Assembly (NCBI GenBank): GCA_009835325.1
Contig: VXWP01000039.1
Coordinates: forward strand, 58,586-122,585
Length of the DNA: 64,000 nt
DNA from: Gemmatimonadota bacterium
GTDB taxonomy: Bacteria; JAAXHH01
Direction: 5' to 3'
The notes beneath the pieces were generated by a model, which was not told where the DNA came from, did no database searches, and saw nothing but the letters and a program-made list of their open reading frames with translations. Numbering within the stretch: position 1 is the stretch's first letter; each line of letters opens with the position of its first letter. Shown here piece after piece: positions 52,637 through 61,244 of the stretch. A program made the translations under genes and the position numbers.

Positions 52637-52723
52637 CGGTGGGGGTGGGATTCGAACCCACGGTACCCGCAAAGGTACAACGGTTTTCAAGACCGTCTCT
52701 TTCGGCCACTCAGACACCCCACC
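52637..52723 (-). tRNA. tRNA-Ser (anticodon TGA)
   Basis: GGTGGGG (52723-52717) pairs with CCCCACC (52644-52638), with G as discriminator. The anticodon arm is ACGGT-CTTGAAA-ACCGT, giving TGA. A long variable arm and GGTTCGAATCC T arm are present. CCA is not encoded. It lies 23 nt upstream of the GCT-type tRNA-Ser, so the two are probably one transcript. Confidence 0.96.
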
Positions 52724-52891
52724 TGACAGGCGGCAATATAGGCTGATCTAGCGACGGGTGTCAATCTAAAACAGCGGTCGGAACCGCCTTTGATGCCCCG
52801 GAAGGAACGTCCTTCGGCTCCCCGGAGCGCTTGACCTGGTTTACAGGCTCATTTAGTATATATTTTAAACCATTAACTGGAGACAAGTACC

Positions 52892-54301
52892 ATGAAACAG
52901 CGAATCTGGCGGCTCACCGGCTACGTGCTGTTCTCCCTGTTCATCGGAACGTACACGGCTTCCCACTTTGCATCGCCATATGAATCTACGAACGAGGACG
53001 GCTCATACCCTGTGGATGGCACGAAATCGGTGGATGGCAAGCACTCGGGGAATGCCGCGCCGGGGAATGCCACGCCGGGGAATGCCGCGCCGGGTGATGC
53101 CGTGCCGGGCGATGAGGACTGTTATGCGGAGATCGCGTCCATCGACTATGGGGACGGGAGCGAGAAGCTCGAGAACAACCGGTTCCGCCATGTCTTCCAG
53201 TACATCGATACGTATCCCTACTTTCGTCGAATCAGCGACGTGTACGTGGGCATCGAGACGGTCCGGTACTTTCCAAATTCGACCCGGCCGAACCGGTCCT
53301 ACTGGAGAATCGTGGACGGAAGAAAGGGCGTCGGCGCCGAGGGACACTACTCGTTCATCCAGGACTTCCGCGGTGAAGCGAACGTCCTGGGCGTCGCCGT
53401 CGGTGTGAATGTGGCCGACGAGTTTGCGTTCTTCTTCTACGACCGGGACAGCGATACAAACGCCAGTCATTATGCGCACGGCGCGAGGGAGGGCCTGCTC
53501 GACGTGATGACGACCATTGAGGACAAGGCGGAGTTCATCATCGTGGAGAAGGCGTCGAGCTGGCGCATCGGTACCAATACGAAGCTGCGAGCGTGGAGCT
53601 CGCGTTTCGTGGATTCGGACGGCGATTGGAACGAAGGGATTTACTCGAACAAGCTGTTCAGGACGTTGTACTTCATCAAAAGCCAGGTGACCGTTGCGGG
53701 CGTCGAGCGTGAAGTGAACAGGATCTGCAGGCTCGCCTGGTCTCCCTTGGCCGTGACGAATTCAGACAAACTGGTACCGGCCATCGAGGCGGAACTGTTG
53801 CGCCGGGCTGATAGGATACACGCGTTGCGGATCGTCAACAACGAAGTGCCGGCATCGCGGGCGGAATGGAGGTCCGCTTTCAACAGCTTAAGACCCGAGA
53901 CGTTCATTCGTGTGCTGACGGTCCCGAGGAGTCATTCCGGTGACTTTGGCGTGAGCACTGAAGTCGGTGAAATCACGATCACCTTTACGCGTGATCCTTA
54001 CAGCGACCAGATCCACTACCGCCCTGAAAAGGTGTGGAGGCTGGATGGAGCACAGCACAATTCCGGATTGTATCACTTCGACATTCAGGGACGTCTGTCC
54101 GTCAACGGACGGGACCTGGGATGGATCATCGACGCCAGGATCGGTACCTACTGGCGGTGCTGCGACGAGAACACCTACAATCTGAAGCACCAGAAGTTCG
54201 GGATGCAATGGAGGAATGTCGACAGGGATGACTACCGTATGCAATGCGGGTCCGAGGAGTGCAAGGTGTACATCAGGAAGGGGATCCTGCGGTTTCGCTG
54301 A
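52892..54301 (+). CDS. Exported protein with N-terminal pentapeptide repeats, unknown function
   Basis: 469 residues. A signal peptide or anchor (MKQRIWRLTGYVLFSLFIGTYTASHF) is followed by a short acidic stretch and four GNAAP/GDAVP-type pentapeptides (residues 53-72), encoded by perfect-phase 15-bp repeats at 53048-53107. The remaining 390 residues form one or two unrecognised domains rich in aromatic residues, with paired Cys (TYWRCCDEN, RMQCGSEECKVYI) likely forming disulphides outside the cytoplasm. The stop at 54301 lies 6 bases from the left copy of the permease 3'-end repeat. Confidence 0.75.
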   Translation: MKQRIWRLTGYVLFSLFIGTYTASHFASPYESTNEDGSYPVDGTKSVDGKHSGNAAPGNATPGNAAPGDAVPGDEDCYAEIASIDYGDGSEKLENNRFRHVFQYIDTYPYFRRISDVYVGIETVRYFPNSTRPNRSYWRIVDGRKGVGAEGHYSFIQDFRGEANVLGVAVGVNVADEFAFFFYDRDSDTNASHYAHGAREGLLDVMTTIEDKAEFIIVEKASSWRIGTNTKLRAWSSRFVDSDGDWNEGIYSNKLFRTLYFIKSQVTVAGVEREVNRICRLAWSPLAVTNSDKLVPAIEAELLRRADRIHALRIVNNEVPASRAEWRSAFNSLRPETFIRVLTVPRSHSGDFGVSTEVGEITITFTRDPYSDQIHYRPEKVWRLDGAQHNSGLYHFDIQGRLSVNGRDLGWIIDARIGTYWRCCDENTYNLKHQKFGMQWRNVDRDDYRMQCGSEECKVYIRKGILRFR

Positions 54302-54306
54302 GCCCT

Positions 54307-54397
54307 CCTACACCCGTACCGTCAGCCCATCGTGGAGGGCCGTGCGGTAGGCTTTGAGGGCGGGAACGAAGCCCATCAGGAAACCGGCCGTCACCAC
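54307..54397. repeat. Left 91-bp direct repeat (displaced 3' end of the FtsX-like permease gene)
   Basis: It matches 58664-58754 at 89 of 91 positions, in the same orientation. On the minus strand it encodes the final 29 residues of the permease (VVTAGFLMGFVPALKAYRTA and on to VRV) and its TAG stop, with no upstream coding sequence. The match stops abruptly at 54398, where AT-richer cassette sequence begins. Confidence 0.95.
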
Positions 54398-54578
54398 TCA
54401 ACTTATTCTATGTTTAACTTAGTACCGGTTATAGTTGTTGAACAATAGTATCATCCGTGTGCATCCGGGTACGGTTACAATCGTCATAGAACAGACCTTT
54501 GGCCCTAGGTTCACCACAGCATCGGACACCTGAACGAGTGAACTACGCACACCTTGCAACGTTTGATTGCGCAAAGGT

Positions 54579-54595
54579 AGGGTAATCGTTACCCT
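54579..54595 (-). terminator. Hairpin just downstream of the TPR gene
   Basis: AGGGTAA and TTACCCT form a perfect 7-bp stem with a 3-nt loop, 10 bases beyond the stop of the TPR gene. No T-run follows on the minus strand, so intrinsic termination is uncertain. The remaining 180 bases up to the left repeat show no gene. Confidence 0.4.
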
Positions 54596-54604
54596 CAGTT
54601 CTGG

Positions 54605-55393
54605 TTAGTTGTTGCCCATCCGCTTCTCCAACGCCGGCACAAGCTGATATCGGACCCATCCTCCGTCTGGATTGATCTCCAGAGCCTTTTCGTAGTATGC
54701 CTTCGCGGCGTCGTTATCATCCAATTCAACGGCGACCTGACCCAGCCACGCATAGGCTTCGTAGCGACCCCAACTTGGATGTACTTCGGATACGGGTTGG
54801 TAGGTCTCGAATCGATCCACGGATCTCAGGAGCAGTTCGCGGGCTTCCTTGGAACTTCCTCCGAACATCGGTGGAGTTTCCAGGGCAGATATACCCGACA
54901 GCAATAGAACCCTCGGGTTATCGGGATCGGATTTCACGGCCCTGTCCATTGCGTTCTTCGAACGCGGACCTAGAATCATACCCTTCCATGGCGAAAGGGC
55001 AATCTTCATGCCATAAAGAGATGATTGGAGCGCATGGGCTTCTGCGAAGTTTTCCTTCAGTTCAATGCTAGTTGCTAATTGATCGATGCCGGCGTCAAGG
55101 TGTCTGTTGGCCAAGTCTGTATCGCTTTCGTAGTAGTGCTGCGACAGATATCGGTCAGCCAAGGCGATATAGTAGTGTATTAGCCACGGCTTCTCGGCCA
55201 TGGGTAGAATCCGCTCGAAGGTGGCCCGGGCTTCGGCTAGTTTTCCGGTTTCAAATAAACTGTTCGCCTTATGCATCTGGGTTCGTACTTGAATCAACAA
55301 TGAATCTGGATGGCCGGTAGTTGCAGGGCTTTGTGCCGACAATACGGCAGGAAAGAACGCCCATGTCACAAACACAATATACAGTCGCTTCAT
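54605..55393 (-). CDS. Exported TPR-repeat protein
   Basis: 262 residues. A signal peptide (MKRLYIVFVTWAFFPAVLSAQ) is followed by helical pairs. Clear TPR units are MHKANSLFETGKLAEARATFERILPMA near residue 40 and VAVELDDNDAAKAYYEKALEINPDGGWVRYQL at the end, with weaker ones between. TPRs mediate protein contact in the periplasm. It starts 13 nt after the TonB-receptor gene and closes a four-gene operon, so it probably serves that receptor. Confidence 0.85.
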   Translation of the reverse strand: MKRLYIVFVTWAFFPAVLSAQSPATTGHPDSLLIQVRTQMHKANSLFETGKLAEARATFERILPMAEKPWLIHYYIALADRYLSQHYYESDTDLANRHLDAGIDQLATSIELKENFAEAHALQSSLYGMKIALSPWKGMILGPRSKNAMDRAVKSDPDNPRVLLLSGISALETPPMFGGSSKEARELLLRSVDRFETYQPVSEVHPSWGRYEAYAWLGQVAVELDDNDAAKAYYEKALEINPDGGWVRYQLVPALEKRMGNN

Positions 55394-55406
55394 GATGACC
55401 TCGCAT

Positions 55407-57572
55407 TTACAGGTTGATGGACAGTCCGAAGTAAACGGTTCTCAAAGTCGAAGACCTGACTGTGCTACGTCTCAGGAAGTCGCGTGAGTAGATATAATCC
55501 AGGATATTCTCGCGTCCGAGCACGTTAGCGACCGATAGATAGAATACATCCGGCTTGGAACCGAGAAACCGGTGTAAAAAGGTCAGGTTTAAATCCAACC
55601 TTCGATAGGATGGCAGGCGTTGATCGTGATAGGTGTGCGGACCGCTGGTGTATGGTTTTCCTGTAGCGTATCTGTAGCTCAACCCCAGCCGAAAATTCAG
55701 GGCAATCGCCATATCTGCAACAAGGTTTAGGTTGTTAGTTATGTCGAACCTGGTCGAAGCAAGATGCGGTGCTTCTTCCCACAGTCGTTGCGTCTTGATG
55801 TAGCTGTAGGAGATTCTACCACTCAACCTGTTCCAATCGCGTTTCATAAAAACGTCCACACCTTGACTGTATCCGTGGCCGCCGTTGAGGTTACGCGGGT
55901 TCATGTCGTTCAGCGGTAATCGCGTATAGATTTTCCGGTAGACTTCCAGCCGATACATGGAGTCTTCGTTCTGGAAGTTCAGGCCGGTGATGTAGTGCGT
56001 AGATTTCATCGCCTTCAATAGACTTTGTTCCACGAGTTTAGTTTGGCGGGATGGGTTGTGGAATTGGTGGTATGTTCCAATTGAGATAAGGGCATTCCAG
56101 CCGGCACTAAGCGGAAGCGTAATACGGAAACGTGGATCGAGCGCACGCTCGTTCGTGGACATTATCTGTTCGTGGCGAAGTCCGCCGGCGAATCCTATCC
56201 TTCCTGCCCACTTACCGTTTAATCCCACGAAGGAGGCCAGTCTCGTCGACCGGTAACCAGTATCCAGATGCGATACATCCAAACGTGGATTCAATTCGGC
56301 TGACGTAGGGTCAACCGGAATCTGGCCACTAAGGTAGTGTCGGTGTTCATAGGATTCGAACCCCGCATGCACGCGCACATGCTTCCAAACATACTCGCCT
56401 CTGAGTCGTAATTGGTAGAGCCTGTCCTCCGAGTCAAGATCCAGCATTCCAATCTGTTTTCGGTGTCCGTAATCGGTGAATGCGACGTTTCCGGTGAACA
56501 TTAACCTTTCGCCCGCAAGTTGCCTCCATCTCAGATTCATGAAGTTCTGACGGCTGTTTCCTTTGTAATGTAAGGGATCGCCCGGTTGTACGATTTCGAC
56601 ACCAATATCGTCACTGTCCCTGAAGTAAAACAGCTTGAAGGTACCTCCAGGCGCATACCGGTAGGTCCAGTTTAAATTAAAGTCGTATGATACCGGATAT
56701 TTAGAAAACACCTGACTTGTTCCATTGAACCGATAGAGATAATGGGTATCGCCATAGTTACCGGATACCGACAATCCCAGAACCTCGTGAACTACAGGAA
56801 TCTCTAATTGCGCTGAATAAGAAGCGAGTCCCAACCCCATCCTTATCCCGAATCGTTCAGGCATGTCCCTGCTTTGCATACTGAGCACGCCCGAGAGTGC
56901 GTTCCCGTATTCCACCCCGTACCCGCCGCTCGAAAAGTATGTTCCCTTTAGCAAGAACGGCGATACTGTCCCCGTAAATCCGCCGTTCGGTGACTCGAAT
57001 CTGTAGGGGTGATACAGATAAGCTCCGTCCAGGACAACGGCGGTTTCTGATACGTCGCCTCCTCTCACATAGAGGCCGGCATCGTCACCTACCTGTTGCA
57101 CTCCAGGGAAAGTCTGGATTGTGCGAAAGACATCGGCGTAACTGCCTGCTGTTGTCACTATCTCCAGAGGGGTCAGCGTAACACCGGTTTCTTCATCACC
57201 ATTTAGCGCATGGTCTGTTACCGTAATACTCCGGTGTTCCAACAGGACGGGTTTCAGCCTGACGTCGATAACAAGGGATTGACTGCCCACCTTTCTTACC
57301 TTCCGCTTTTGGTTTTCATATCCGATGTGCGAAAAAACAAAGGTGTAGCCTTCTTTTGTCCTCGGGGCGGAAATTTGATAGAATCCTTGTTCATCTGTAA
57401 ATGCACCAATCATTGTACCATGCAGATATACATTTACGGAGGGTAAGGGCGTTCCCTTATCGGAATAGACCCTGCCTCGCACACTTACCTGTGGATCTTG
57501 ACCGGAAACATAGCCCGCGAATGATAGAAGGAAGACAATAAAGAGTGTACGTATGATTGACGGACTAATCAT
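55407..57572 (-). CDS. TonB-dependent outer-membrane receptor with carboxypeptidase-like N-domain
   Basis: 721 residues from the ATG at 57572, which overlaps the regulator stop by 8 nt (ATGATTAG). A signal peptide precedes a CarboxypepD_reg-like domain (VSVRGRVYSDKGTPLPSVNVYLHGT...FTDEQGFYQIS), then the plug (ETGVTLTPLEIVTTAGSYADVFRTIQTFPGVQQVGDDAGLYVRGGD) and a long beta-barrel ending YFGLSINL. This build is usual in Bacteroidota-like bacteria. It should import a bound nutrient or metal complex with TonB energy. Its ligand and any SusD partner are not seen; the TPR protein follows. Confidence 0.92.
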   Translation of the reverse strand: MISPSIIRTLFIVFLLSFAGYVSGQDPQVSVRGRVYSDKGTPLPSVNVYLHGTMIGAFTDEQGFYQISAPRTKEGYTFVFSHIGYENQKRKVRKVGSQSLVIDVRLKPVLLEHRSITVTDHALNGDEETGVTLTPLEIVTTAGSYADVFRTIQTFPGVQQVGDDAGLYVRGGDVSETAVVLDGAYLYHPYRFESPNGGFTGTVSPFLLKGTYFSSGGYGVEYGNALSGVLSMQSRDMPERFGIRMGLGLASYSAQLEIPVVHEVLGLSVSGNYGDTHYLYRFNGTSQVFSKYPVSYDFNLNWTYRYAPGGTFKLFYFRDSDDIGVEIVQPGDPLHYKGNSRQNFMNLRWRQLAGERLMFTGNVAFTDYGHRKQIGMLDLDSEDRLYQLRLRGEYVWKHVRVHAGFESYEHRHYLSGQIPVDPTSAELNPRLDVSHLDTGYRSTRLASFVGLNGKWAGRIGFAGGLRHEQIMSTNERALDPRFRITLPLSAGWNALISIGTYHQFHNPSRQTKLVEQSLLKAMKSTHYITGLNFQNEDSMYRLEVYRKIYTRLPLNDMNPRNLNGGHGYSQGVDVFMKRDWNRLSGRISYSYIKTQRLWEEAPHLASTRFDITNNLNLVADMAIALNFRLGLSYRYATGKPYTSGPHTYHDQRLPSYRRLDLNLTFLHRFLGSKPDVFYLSVANVLGRENILDYIYSRDFLRRSTVRSSTLRTVYFGLSINL

Positions 57573-57894
57573 TGGCACGGCTGAGCAATTTCATCAGGTT
57601 AGACACGTGTATTTTGAGGCGACGCTTACCCTCTTCGGTGAGCTGGTACCAGGTCACAGGACGCCGATCACGGAACGTCTTTTCGATTGACAGGTAACCG
57701 GCATCCTCGAGTTTGCGAAGGTGTGTTCCTATGCTACCGTCGTTCTCGTCTAGTACCTGTTTCAGCCTGCTAAAAGACATCATTTCGTGCTTCGAAAGCA
57801 GGACACAGATGGCAAGGCGTACACGGTGCTCTAGGAGACCCGCGAGCACTTCAAGTTCCTGCACGGAGGAAACGTCGGGATCAGATGGAGGCAT
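57565..57894 (-). CDS. Winged-helix transcriptional regulator (HTH_34/PadR-MarR-like)
   Basis: 109 residues. LEVLAGLLEHRVRLAICVLLSKHEMMSFSRLKQVLDENDGSIGTHLRKLEDAGYLSIEKTFRDRRPVTWYQLTEEGKRRL is a complete winged-helix domain with recognition helix and wing. It overlaps the upstream membrane-protein gene by 14 nt and the receptor gene by 8 nt, so it is cotranscribed with both. It probably represses its own operon; a palindrome over the promoter -10 (58489-58507) is a candidate site. Confidence 0.88.
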   Translation of the reverse strand: MPPSDPDVSSVQELEVLAGLLEHRVRLAICVLLSKHEMMSFSRLKQVLDENDGSIGTHLRKLEDAGYLSIEKTFRDRRPVTWYQLTEEGKRRLKIHVSNLMKLLSRAND

Positions 57895-58450
57895 CTGATT
57901 TTCCCTTACCGAGAAATGCTACCACTAAGAGGGCTCCTGAAATGACAACACCCGAGGCGGTTGAGCCATATCCCGGTAGGTAAAGGATGACGGGAAAACA
58001 GATCCCTATTACAATGCCGACCGGTACAAGCCGTCGATCCAGGTGTAAGCCAGCATAAAAATAGGACAGGGCGAGTAGAAGCACTGAGAAAGCGCCTATG
58101 CCAGAGCCGGTTAACTTCCCACCTGCGACCAACAACCCACCGAGCACGCCCGCCACCACAAAAGCCAGCCAGTGTTTTACCCAACGCATCCCTCTTTCTT
58201 TATCCACCTGGCCGATGCGTGCGCTAGCCCGTGAACCGAGCCACATGGACAGGAGAAATCCGACTGGAGTTGCGACTAGCCAGTACCACCTAATCCAACT
58301 TTTGTCTTCGACGAAATCAGATATGGGATAACCGAGTAATATGATGACCGCCCAAAGTACATAAATTGAGCTGAAAGGAACGCTTTCCGATCGGTCCGTC
58401 GCGGCACGTACGTAAGCCACGTCTTCCTTGAGTTTATCGATGTCCGTCAT
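57881..58450 (-). CDS. Integral membrane protein of unknown function, first gene of the cassette
   Basis: 189 residues. The N-terminus (MTDIDKLKEDVAYVRAATDRSE) is helical and soluble. About five to six membrane helices follow (SIYVLWAVIILLGYPISDF; WYWLVATPVGFLLSMWLGS; WLAFVVAGVLGGLLVAG; FSVLLLALSYFYAGL; PVGIVIGICFPVILYLPGYG; GVVISGALLVVAFLG). Proteins like this often precede HTH_34 regulators, where they may sense a membrane signal; that role is inferred from context. A strong promoter lies 47-75 bases upstream. Confidence 0.82.
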   Translation of the reverse strand: MTDIDKLKEDVAYVRAATDRSESVPFSSIYVLWAVIILLGYPISDFVEDKSWIRWYWLVATPVGFLLSMWLGSRASARIGQVDKERGMRWVKHWLAFVVAGVLGGLLVAGGKLTGSGIGAFSVLLLALSYFYAGLHLDRRLVPVGIVIGICFPVILYLPGYGSTASGVVISGALLVVAFLGKGKSDASI

Positions 58451-58488
58451 GATGTTCTCCCTAACAACGAGTACTATAACTAAAAGAT

Positions 58489-58525
58489 TACTCTGAAATA
58501 TAGAGTATAATTCCGTTTATGTCAA
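58489..58525 (-). promoter_or_regulatory. Strong sigma-70 promoter with overlapping palindromic operator
   Basis: On the minus strand, TTGACA (58525-58520), 17 nt, then TATATT (58502-58497): near-consensus. The palindrome TACTCT-N7-AGAGTA (58489-58507) overlaps the -10 box, where a repressor would block polymerase. It drives the four-gene cassette starting at 58450; the regulator encoded second is the natural candidate to bind it. Confidence 0.8.
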
Positions 58526-58581
58526 CAGAAAAACGAAGTACACTGAGTTTTATAAGGAAATGAGAGGAATTCGAGGTTGTC

Positions 58582-58605
58582 GCCGACCAGCTGTGGCTGG
58601 TCGGC
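58582..58605. other. Perfect 10-bp hairpin near the right end of the cassette
   Basis: GCCGACCAGC (58582-58591), TGTG, GCTGGTCGGC (58596-58605). No T-run follows on either strand, so it is not a classical terminator. It lies 60 bases inside the right 91-bp repeat and could be a recombination-related structure or terminator for the permease operon. Confidence 0.5.
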
Positions 58606-58663
58606 TGAAGCACTGGCCAAACCCAGCATCGAACCTGGTTGCCGGCTTCGAGCTGAGCGCCTA

Positions 58664-58754
58664 CCTACACCCGCACCGTCAGTCCATCGTGGAGGGCCGT
58701 GCGGTAGGCTTTGAGGGCGGGAACGAAGCCCATCAGGAAACCGGCCGTCACCAC
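58664..58754. repeat. Right 91-bp direct repeat (3' end of the intact permease gene)
   Basis: Second copy of 54307-54397, with two mismatches. It is continuous with the permease coding sequence and supplies its stop (TAG, 58667-58665). The pair brackets 4266 bases of AT-richer cassette. Confidence 0.95.
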
Positions 58755-60443
58755 GGCGCCCATGAAGAGCAGCTCGACGGAACCGGGGGGCCGGATCGGG
58801 ATGAAGAGCCCTACCTGTGCTTCGACGATAGACTGTCCGACTGAGAGCAGAACATACACCAGGCCAAGTCCGGCGAGCGCTCCCGCCGCGGCCAGGCAGG
58901 CCGATTCGAGCACCAGCAGGGCAACGATCCGGTTGGGACCGGCTCCGACGGCGCGAAGGATCGCCATCTCCCGGCGGCGCTCGTTGAGCGACGTGTAGAG
59001 CGAGACCAGCATGCCCAGCAGCCCCACCATTACGACGAAGATGGTCACCAGCCGCAGGCCGGTCTCGGCGTAACCCAGGCTCCGCCACATCTCGTTCAGG
59101 GCGACTCCAGGGATCACGGCCATCATCGGCTCGTCCTCGAAGTCGTTGATCTCGCGTTGCAGCATGAGCACGTCCCGGCGGTCGGTCGTGCCCACGAAGA
59201 ACGAGGTCACCTGGGTGACTTCGACATCTTCAATCGAGAGATTCGCTTCGCCGTGTGCGTGTCCGTCGTCGGCGGCAGCCACTTCGGACTCGTCGTCATG
59301 CGTGTGTCCGTCGTCCGCAGCAGCTGCCTCCGTCTCTTCCTCGTGGTCGTGTTCGTCTTCTGCCGGAACCGCCTCGGCCTCCTCCTCGTGGGTGTGTCCG
59401 ACGTCCGCGGGGGCCGCCTGCGCTTCTTCCTCGTGGGCATGGCCGTCGTCTGCCGAAGCCGCCGCCGTCTCCTCCTCGTGTGCGTGTCCGTCGTCTATCG
59501 GGGTCGCCTCGGTCTCCTCCTCGTGGGCGTGCCCATCGTCAACAGGGGCCTCCTCCTCGTGTGCGTGCCCATCGTCGGCCGGGGCCGCTTCCATCTCTTC
59601 ATCATGGGCGTGCCCATCGTCAACAGGGGCCTCCTCCTCGTGTGCATGCCCGTCGTCCGCGGCAGCCGCCTCAGGCTCCGCCTCGTGTGCGTGTCCGTCT
59701 TCTGCCGGGGCCGACTCTTCCGCTTCCTCGTGCACATGACCATCGTCCGTCGGGGCCTCCGCCTCATCGTGGGCGTGCCCGTCGTCCGATGCCGACGACG
59801 TACCTTCCTCCAGGTGGATGGCCTCCATGCCCTCGAGGGTCACGTAGAGGGCGCGGTCCACGGGGGTGAACGTCTTGGCGAGGACGCCCACGACCGTGAA
59901 AGGCATGTGGTCGTGGACCAGGAAACCCACCTCGCCGATCCCATGGGTCACCGCGATCTCGTCGCCCAGCGAGTAGTTCAGCTCGGACGCCACGTCCGCG
60001 CCCAGGGTCACGTCGTACAAGCCTTCGCTCGCCCGGCCTTCAGCCAGTGCGATTTCCTGGCCGCCGCGGTAGCGATAGCGGTGATAGAAATCGTCATTCG
60101 TTCCGATGACCCGGAATCCGCGGTGGCTATCCCCCAGGCTGTAGGGGATGGTCCATTCGACGGCCGGGTGATCCGCCCACTGCCGGTAGGCCTCCCACGA
60201 GACGTTCTCCGTCGGTGCGCCCATACCGAAGACCGAATACAGCAGCAGCTGGATCGTGCCGCCCTTGGTACCCACGATCAGGTCGGTCTGGCTGATGGTG
60301 TTGGAGAAGCTCTCGCGCATGCCCACGCGCACGTTCTCGACGCCGATAAGGAGGGCGACGCTGAGGGCGATGGAGCCCACGGTGAGCGAGGTGCTGAAGG
60401 CGCGGTTGCGGAGCGATTTTAGCGCGAGGTCCAAAACCAGCAT
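58665..60443 (-). CDS. FtsX/MacB-type ABC permease with 13 His-x-His repeats in its periplasmic domain
   Basis: 592 residues from the ATG at 60443, overlapping the ATPase stop by one base (TAATG). Helix 1 is RAFSTSLTVGSIALSVALLIG; a MacB_PCD-like periplasmic domain follows, and three C-terminal helices form the FtsX domain (LRLVTIFVVMVGLLGMLVSL; LVLESACLAAAGALAGLGLVYVLLS; VELLFMGAVVTAGFLMGFV). Inside the periplasmic domain, about residues 217-402, are 13 units of 12-15 residues with the core DDGHAHEEE. Without them the protein would be about 405 residues, the family norm. The repeats should bind many divalent metal ions. With the ATPase and DUF3299 gene it forms a likely zinc- or other metal-related transporter or effector of outer-membrane trafficking. 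Confidence 0.92.
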   Translation of the reverse strand: MLVLDLALKSLRNRAFSTSLTVGSIALSVALLIGVENVRVGMRESFSNTISQTDLIVGTKGGTIQLLLYSVFGMGAPTENVSWEAYRQWADHPAVEWTIPYSLGDSHRGFRVIGTNDDFYHRYRYRGGQEIALAEGRASEGLYDVTLGADVASELNYSLGDEIAVTHGIGEVGFLVHDHMPFTVVGVLAKTFTPVDRALYVTLEGMEAIHLEEGTSSASDDGHAHDEAEAPTDDGHVHEEAEESAPAEDGHAHEAEPEAAAADDGHAHEEEAPVDDGHAHDEEMEAAPADDGHAHEEEAPVDDGHAHEEETEATPIDDGHAHEEETAAASADDGHAHEEEAQAAPADVGHTHEEEAEAVPAEDEHDHEEETEAAAADDGHTHDDESEVAAADDGHAHGEANLSIEDVEVTQVTSFFVGTTDRRDVLMLQREINDFEDEPMMAVIPGVALNEMWRSLGYAETGLRLVTIFVVMVGLLGMLVSLYTSLNERRREMAILRAVGAGPNRIVALLVLESACLAAAGALAGLGLVYVLLSVGQSIVEAQVGLFIPIRPPGSVELLFMGAVVTAGFLMGFVPALKAYRTALHDGLTVRV

Positions 60444-61126
60444 TAAAGCACCGCCTTGTTGACGTCGGGGAGCGAGATGGTGCGGGAGAACATGCCCTCC
60501 AGGGCGCGGTCGTGACTTACGAACACCAGCGTTGCGCCGGCACGCTCGCACTCCTGGAAGAGCAGCTCGAGGAAGTCCTCGCGGCGGTCAAAGTCCAGGG
60601 AGGAGGTCGGCTCATCGGCGACGATGAGCTCCGGCGCCCCGATGAGCGCGCGGCACGCCGCCACCCGCTGTTGCTGGCCCACCGAGAGTTCGGTCACCGG
60701 CTTACTCAGCAGATCGCCGATGTGGAGATGACCGGCCAGCAGCGCGGCGGATTCCTTCACGCCCGCGCCGTCCAGCCGGCCCCGGCGTCCCGCGTGCATG
60801 CGCACAGGCAGGGTGATGTTGTCGATCACCGAGAGGTAGGGGATGAGGTTGAACATCTGGAAGACATATCCGATGTGCTCCGCCCGGAAGGCATCCCGCT
60901 GTGGGCCTGAAAGTGAGGCGAGGTCCTCGTCCAGCACCATTACCTCGCCCTCGTTCGCTTCCAGGACCCCCGCAAGCACGCCGAGCAGCGTGGTCTTGCC
61001 GCTGCCGCTTGGGCCGAACAGGAACGCGCGCGTCCCCCGCTCGAGGGTCAACTCGGGGATGTCCAGCACCCAGGGGCCTTCGCCGTAGCGGAAGCGCAGG
61101 TTCCGGATATCGATGGCAAGACTCAT
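60443..61126 (-). CDS. LolD/MacB-type ABC ATPase
   Basis: 227 residues. Walker A is FGPSGSGKTT, signature LSVGQQQRVAACRAL, Walker B LIVADEPTSSLD and H-loop VFVSHD. Size and the IGYVFQMFNLIPYLSV Q-loop place it in the LolD/FtsE/MacB branch, which drives mechanotransmission rather than substrate import. It is translationally coupled to the permease gene downstream and follows the DUF3299 gene by 118 nt on the same strand. Confidence 0.94.
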   Translation of the reverse strand: MSLAIDIRNLRFRYGEGPWVLDIPELTLERGTRAFLFGPSGSGKTTLLGVLAGVLEANEGEVMVLDEDLASLSGPQRDAFRAEHIGYVFQMFNLIPYLSVIDNITLPVRMHAGRRGRLDGAGVKESAALLAGHLHIGDLLSKPVTELSVGQQQRVAACRALIGAPELIVADEPTSSLDFDRREDFLELLFQECERAGATLVFVSHDRALEGMFSRTISLPDVNKAVL

Positions 61127-61244
61127 TTGTAGCCTATCCCTGCGAAACGTCCTTCAAAAAAAACCGCGCGTCCCGATAAAATCAAGTGCGCGCTGAGTGC
61201 ATGCTGGAGACTGCGTCGTGCCTAGCAGGCATCCGCGTCACGGA

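Noticed and set aside
59157-60422. A 421-residue rightward frame with Val/Cys-rich repeats
   Set aside because: It is the complement of the His-rich repeat in the permease gene and has no domain signature.
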